Below are positions 63,501 through 63,776 of a stretch of DNA of 63,776 bases, one piece after another (position 1 is the stretch's first letter; every line of letters begins with the position of its first letter). The translations under genes and the position numbers were made by a program. Where the stretch lies: positions 1 through 63,776 of the forward strand of contig JAFTUV010000007.1 of the NCBI GenBank assembly GCA_017466065.1, read 5' to 3'. The stretch comes from Bacteroidaceae bacterium. GTDB lineage: Bacteria > Bacteroidota > Bacteroidia > Bacteroidales > Bacteroidaceae. The notes under the pieces were generated by a model. It did not search any database. It was given only the letters and a program-made list of their open reading frames with translations, and had not been told where the DNA came from.

Positions 63501-63776
63501 GCATTGAGCACAGCTCCGTAAGCTGCAATTTGCGGAATGGTCATCTCTGCCATCGCACCAACACCGGCAAGCCTGTTGATGTATTCTGTAATATATGGAG
63601 CTTGTGCCACCATATTTTGCGACAAGTCATTGACGACAGAACCTACAGCCATCATAGAGCCTTCAACGCCTAATTTGTCTTTGTCACCAAATATCGTGGA
63701 GAGTTTGAAAATTGCTTCTGTTGCCCCCTCACCGAGCTCGTCAAGGGCTACATTGATGATGTCGGCCGCCTTTGCA
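60509..63776 (-). CDS. Tail tape measure protein (5' end outside window)
   Basis: At least 1088 residues; the frame is open to the window edge, so the N-terminus is missing. It sets tail length and guides DNA ejection. TP901-type core: VVNDLSQNMVAQAPYITEYINRLAGVGAMAEM, IPQIAAYGAVLNANGQNVEKSATATSRLLNKM. Then long coiled coils (KAKLLLQEKSLAMLKKLKVEM; QQHIERLHQAELQYLDDCQ) with a Gly/Ser/Asn-rich linker about 540 residues into the visible part, and a hydrophobic Ala-rich region (IAGAVAQTAVAAINAYASASK, GPIAAAMAIAAGAVQIATI). The C-terminus overlaps the next tail gene. Confidence 0.93.
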   Translation of the reverse strand, partial: AKAADIINVALDELGEGATEAIFKLSTIFGDKDKLGVEGSMMAVGSVVNDLSQNMVAQAPYITEYINRLAGVGAMAEMTIPQIAAYGAVLNANGQNVEKSATATSRLLNKMFQEPAKIAQVAGLEVSNFTQLVKTDINAAFIMLLEHLNSLGKMDVLAPIFKEMNIQGDGATATLTTLAKNIELVKQKQQEAQAAYEDATSVIKESNVQNETEEAKLEKKRKKLEEVKVALGEKLLPIMGAFTSTGTMMIKTLNALLEVFSKYKVTIISTGSAVLLYTGYIKLKNLWTEKEMTLKKAKLLLQEKSLAMLKKLKVEMMKNPWGIAIVVLTTLVGLLIDYNRRLDKVSEGEKALGKIRDGAKQKMAEEENRLKVLLKVAEDETASLESRKNAVNALNQIIPSYNAQLDETTGQYKANKKALDEYLKSLTKKYEIEGAKDMLSELGGEKARLNIEKEEAKKDLDNAVALSKSGNFVGGREGRMMNMGTGANIALKQKTLQKINEELDAIAEKEAMIFGVYGEGLSNSFVEEINNNSNNNGGGGSGGGGNPSDDDPKKDISFAEQAAKEKWARQRAIEDAAYSRGEITYQQHIERLHQAELQYLDDCQAAYEQRNMTEENGYLQLLEKEKQLLERHNNELLNMSLDDLERQQQAEQNQVLEDCYNTNSVLFGNEKVRDQRLFEINIDYLRRKAALYREAAMSKEAYQIEQQIAQAEADEALRKQREYADRLRQWRKKYSETSAEAQMNAELTVLDEMHTAGLVKEEEYQQLRKAIQEKYTQGGKFSDGGYGNMLTNLYTSIDALVSGTTDKTVSNMEKIGTVAQATWAVAGAALEQYSAYSQACCDVEVAEIEKKYDKMIAAAGRNSARSKQLEEKKEKEIAKVKTKYSKQAQKIEIAGAVAQTAVAAINAYASASKEHWLLGPIAAAMAIAAGAVQIATIKKQHQAQQAGYYTGGFTRKSADDREEVGVVHANEFVANAQATRNPALSPFFSLVDYAQRNNTVGSLTANDVSHALGTGAVVKATSTTANESVQNSGELLAVAGSISSNSKVVQRLNERLEEGIEAFMVMDGERGFDKKYSDYNRLKNNPKR

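Larger units (their letters stand above)
29272..63776. mobile_element. Prophage (left part; right end outside window)
   Basis: From the 3' end of tRNA-Ser to the window edge the content is phage: integrase, lysis cassette, DGR, fibre, neck, portal, terminase, capsid, protease and tape measure. A tyrosine integrase beside a tRNA indicates site-specific integration, so attL should include part of the tRNA 3' end and attR should be a copy of it to the right of the window. Replication and repressor genes are not seen and presumably lie past the right edge. No contractile sheath gene is present, so the visible part fits a long non-contractile tail, but this is not proof. Confidence 0.93.

Noticed and set aside
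29272..63776. Transposable Mu-like phage
   Set aside because: Some DGR phages of Bacteroides are Mu-like, but here a tyrosine integrase lies beside a tRNA and no DDE transposase is visible, so site-specific integration is favoured.

Overview
The window is a chromosome segment from a member of the Bacteroidales (phylum Bacteroidota) carrying the left part of an integrated, tailed temperate phage. Host-side evidence: promoters with the Bacteroidota TAnnTTTG -7 box; two very large secreted glycosidases ending in the short 'YDLxGR...GIYI..G' C-terminal module typical of Bacteroidales; and a conserved block coaX / OmpP1-like porin / TPR / lptC / CNNM transporter / PpiD-like foldase. The genus cannot be fixed from this sequence alone.

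Positions 1-29,270 are host. On the plus strand: a family-2 glycosyltransferase, glnS and a TPR protein. On the minus strand, in transcription order: a giant GH89 alpha-N-acetylglucosaminidase (2314 aa), a cardiolipin synthase, a GH20 beta-hexosaminidase (1181 aa) and a mannose-1-phosphate guanylyltransferase. The plus-strand envelope block (18.3-25.8 kb) follows, then minus-strand genes for a flavodoxin-fold oxidoreductase and a Na/phosphate symporter, a small secreted protein, and a tRNA-Ser(UGA) gene at 29,187-29,271.

From the tRNA 3' end to the right edge (about 34.5 kb) is a prophage that continues beyond the window. A tyrosine integrase (plus strand) lies next to the tRNA. Nearly everything else is minus-strand. 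In transcription order: tape measure and tail protein (63.8-58.5 kb); a small regulatory-looking operon behind a dense TGTAG/CTACA repeat field (58.4-57.1 kb); ClpP-like protease/scaffold, major capsid protein and terminase (57.1-50.6 kb); accessory genes including an ArdC-N-like protein and a plus-strand DUF4160/DUF2442-HTH pair (50.6-47.8 kb); portal, connector and neck genes (47.7-42.6 kb); a 2309-aa fibre and two C-type-lectin-like proteins (42.5-34.0 kb); a diversity-generating retroelement (DGR: avd, template repeat, reverse transcriptase; 33.8-32.0 kb); and a holin / endolysin / putative unimolecular spanin cassette (32.0-30.6 kb).

Two results stand out. First, the DGR is complete in the window: an 88-bp template repeat (TR) and variable repeat (VR) differ at 7 positions, all template adenines, so the lectin-like protein beside the fibre is a diversified, probably receptor-binding protein. 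The TR lies in frame inside the 5' end of the reverse transcriptase ORF. Second, four late operons each start with an identical 10-mer, GTCTTTTTAC, followed after exactly 17 bp by a -7-like box (TACATTTG, TACTTTTG, TACTTTCG, TTCATTTG). This looks like a phage-specific late promoter class. The avd-RT genes lack it and have a host-type -7 box, which suggests that diversification is controlled separately from virion production.
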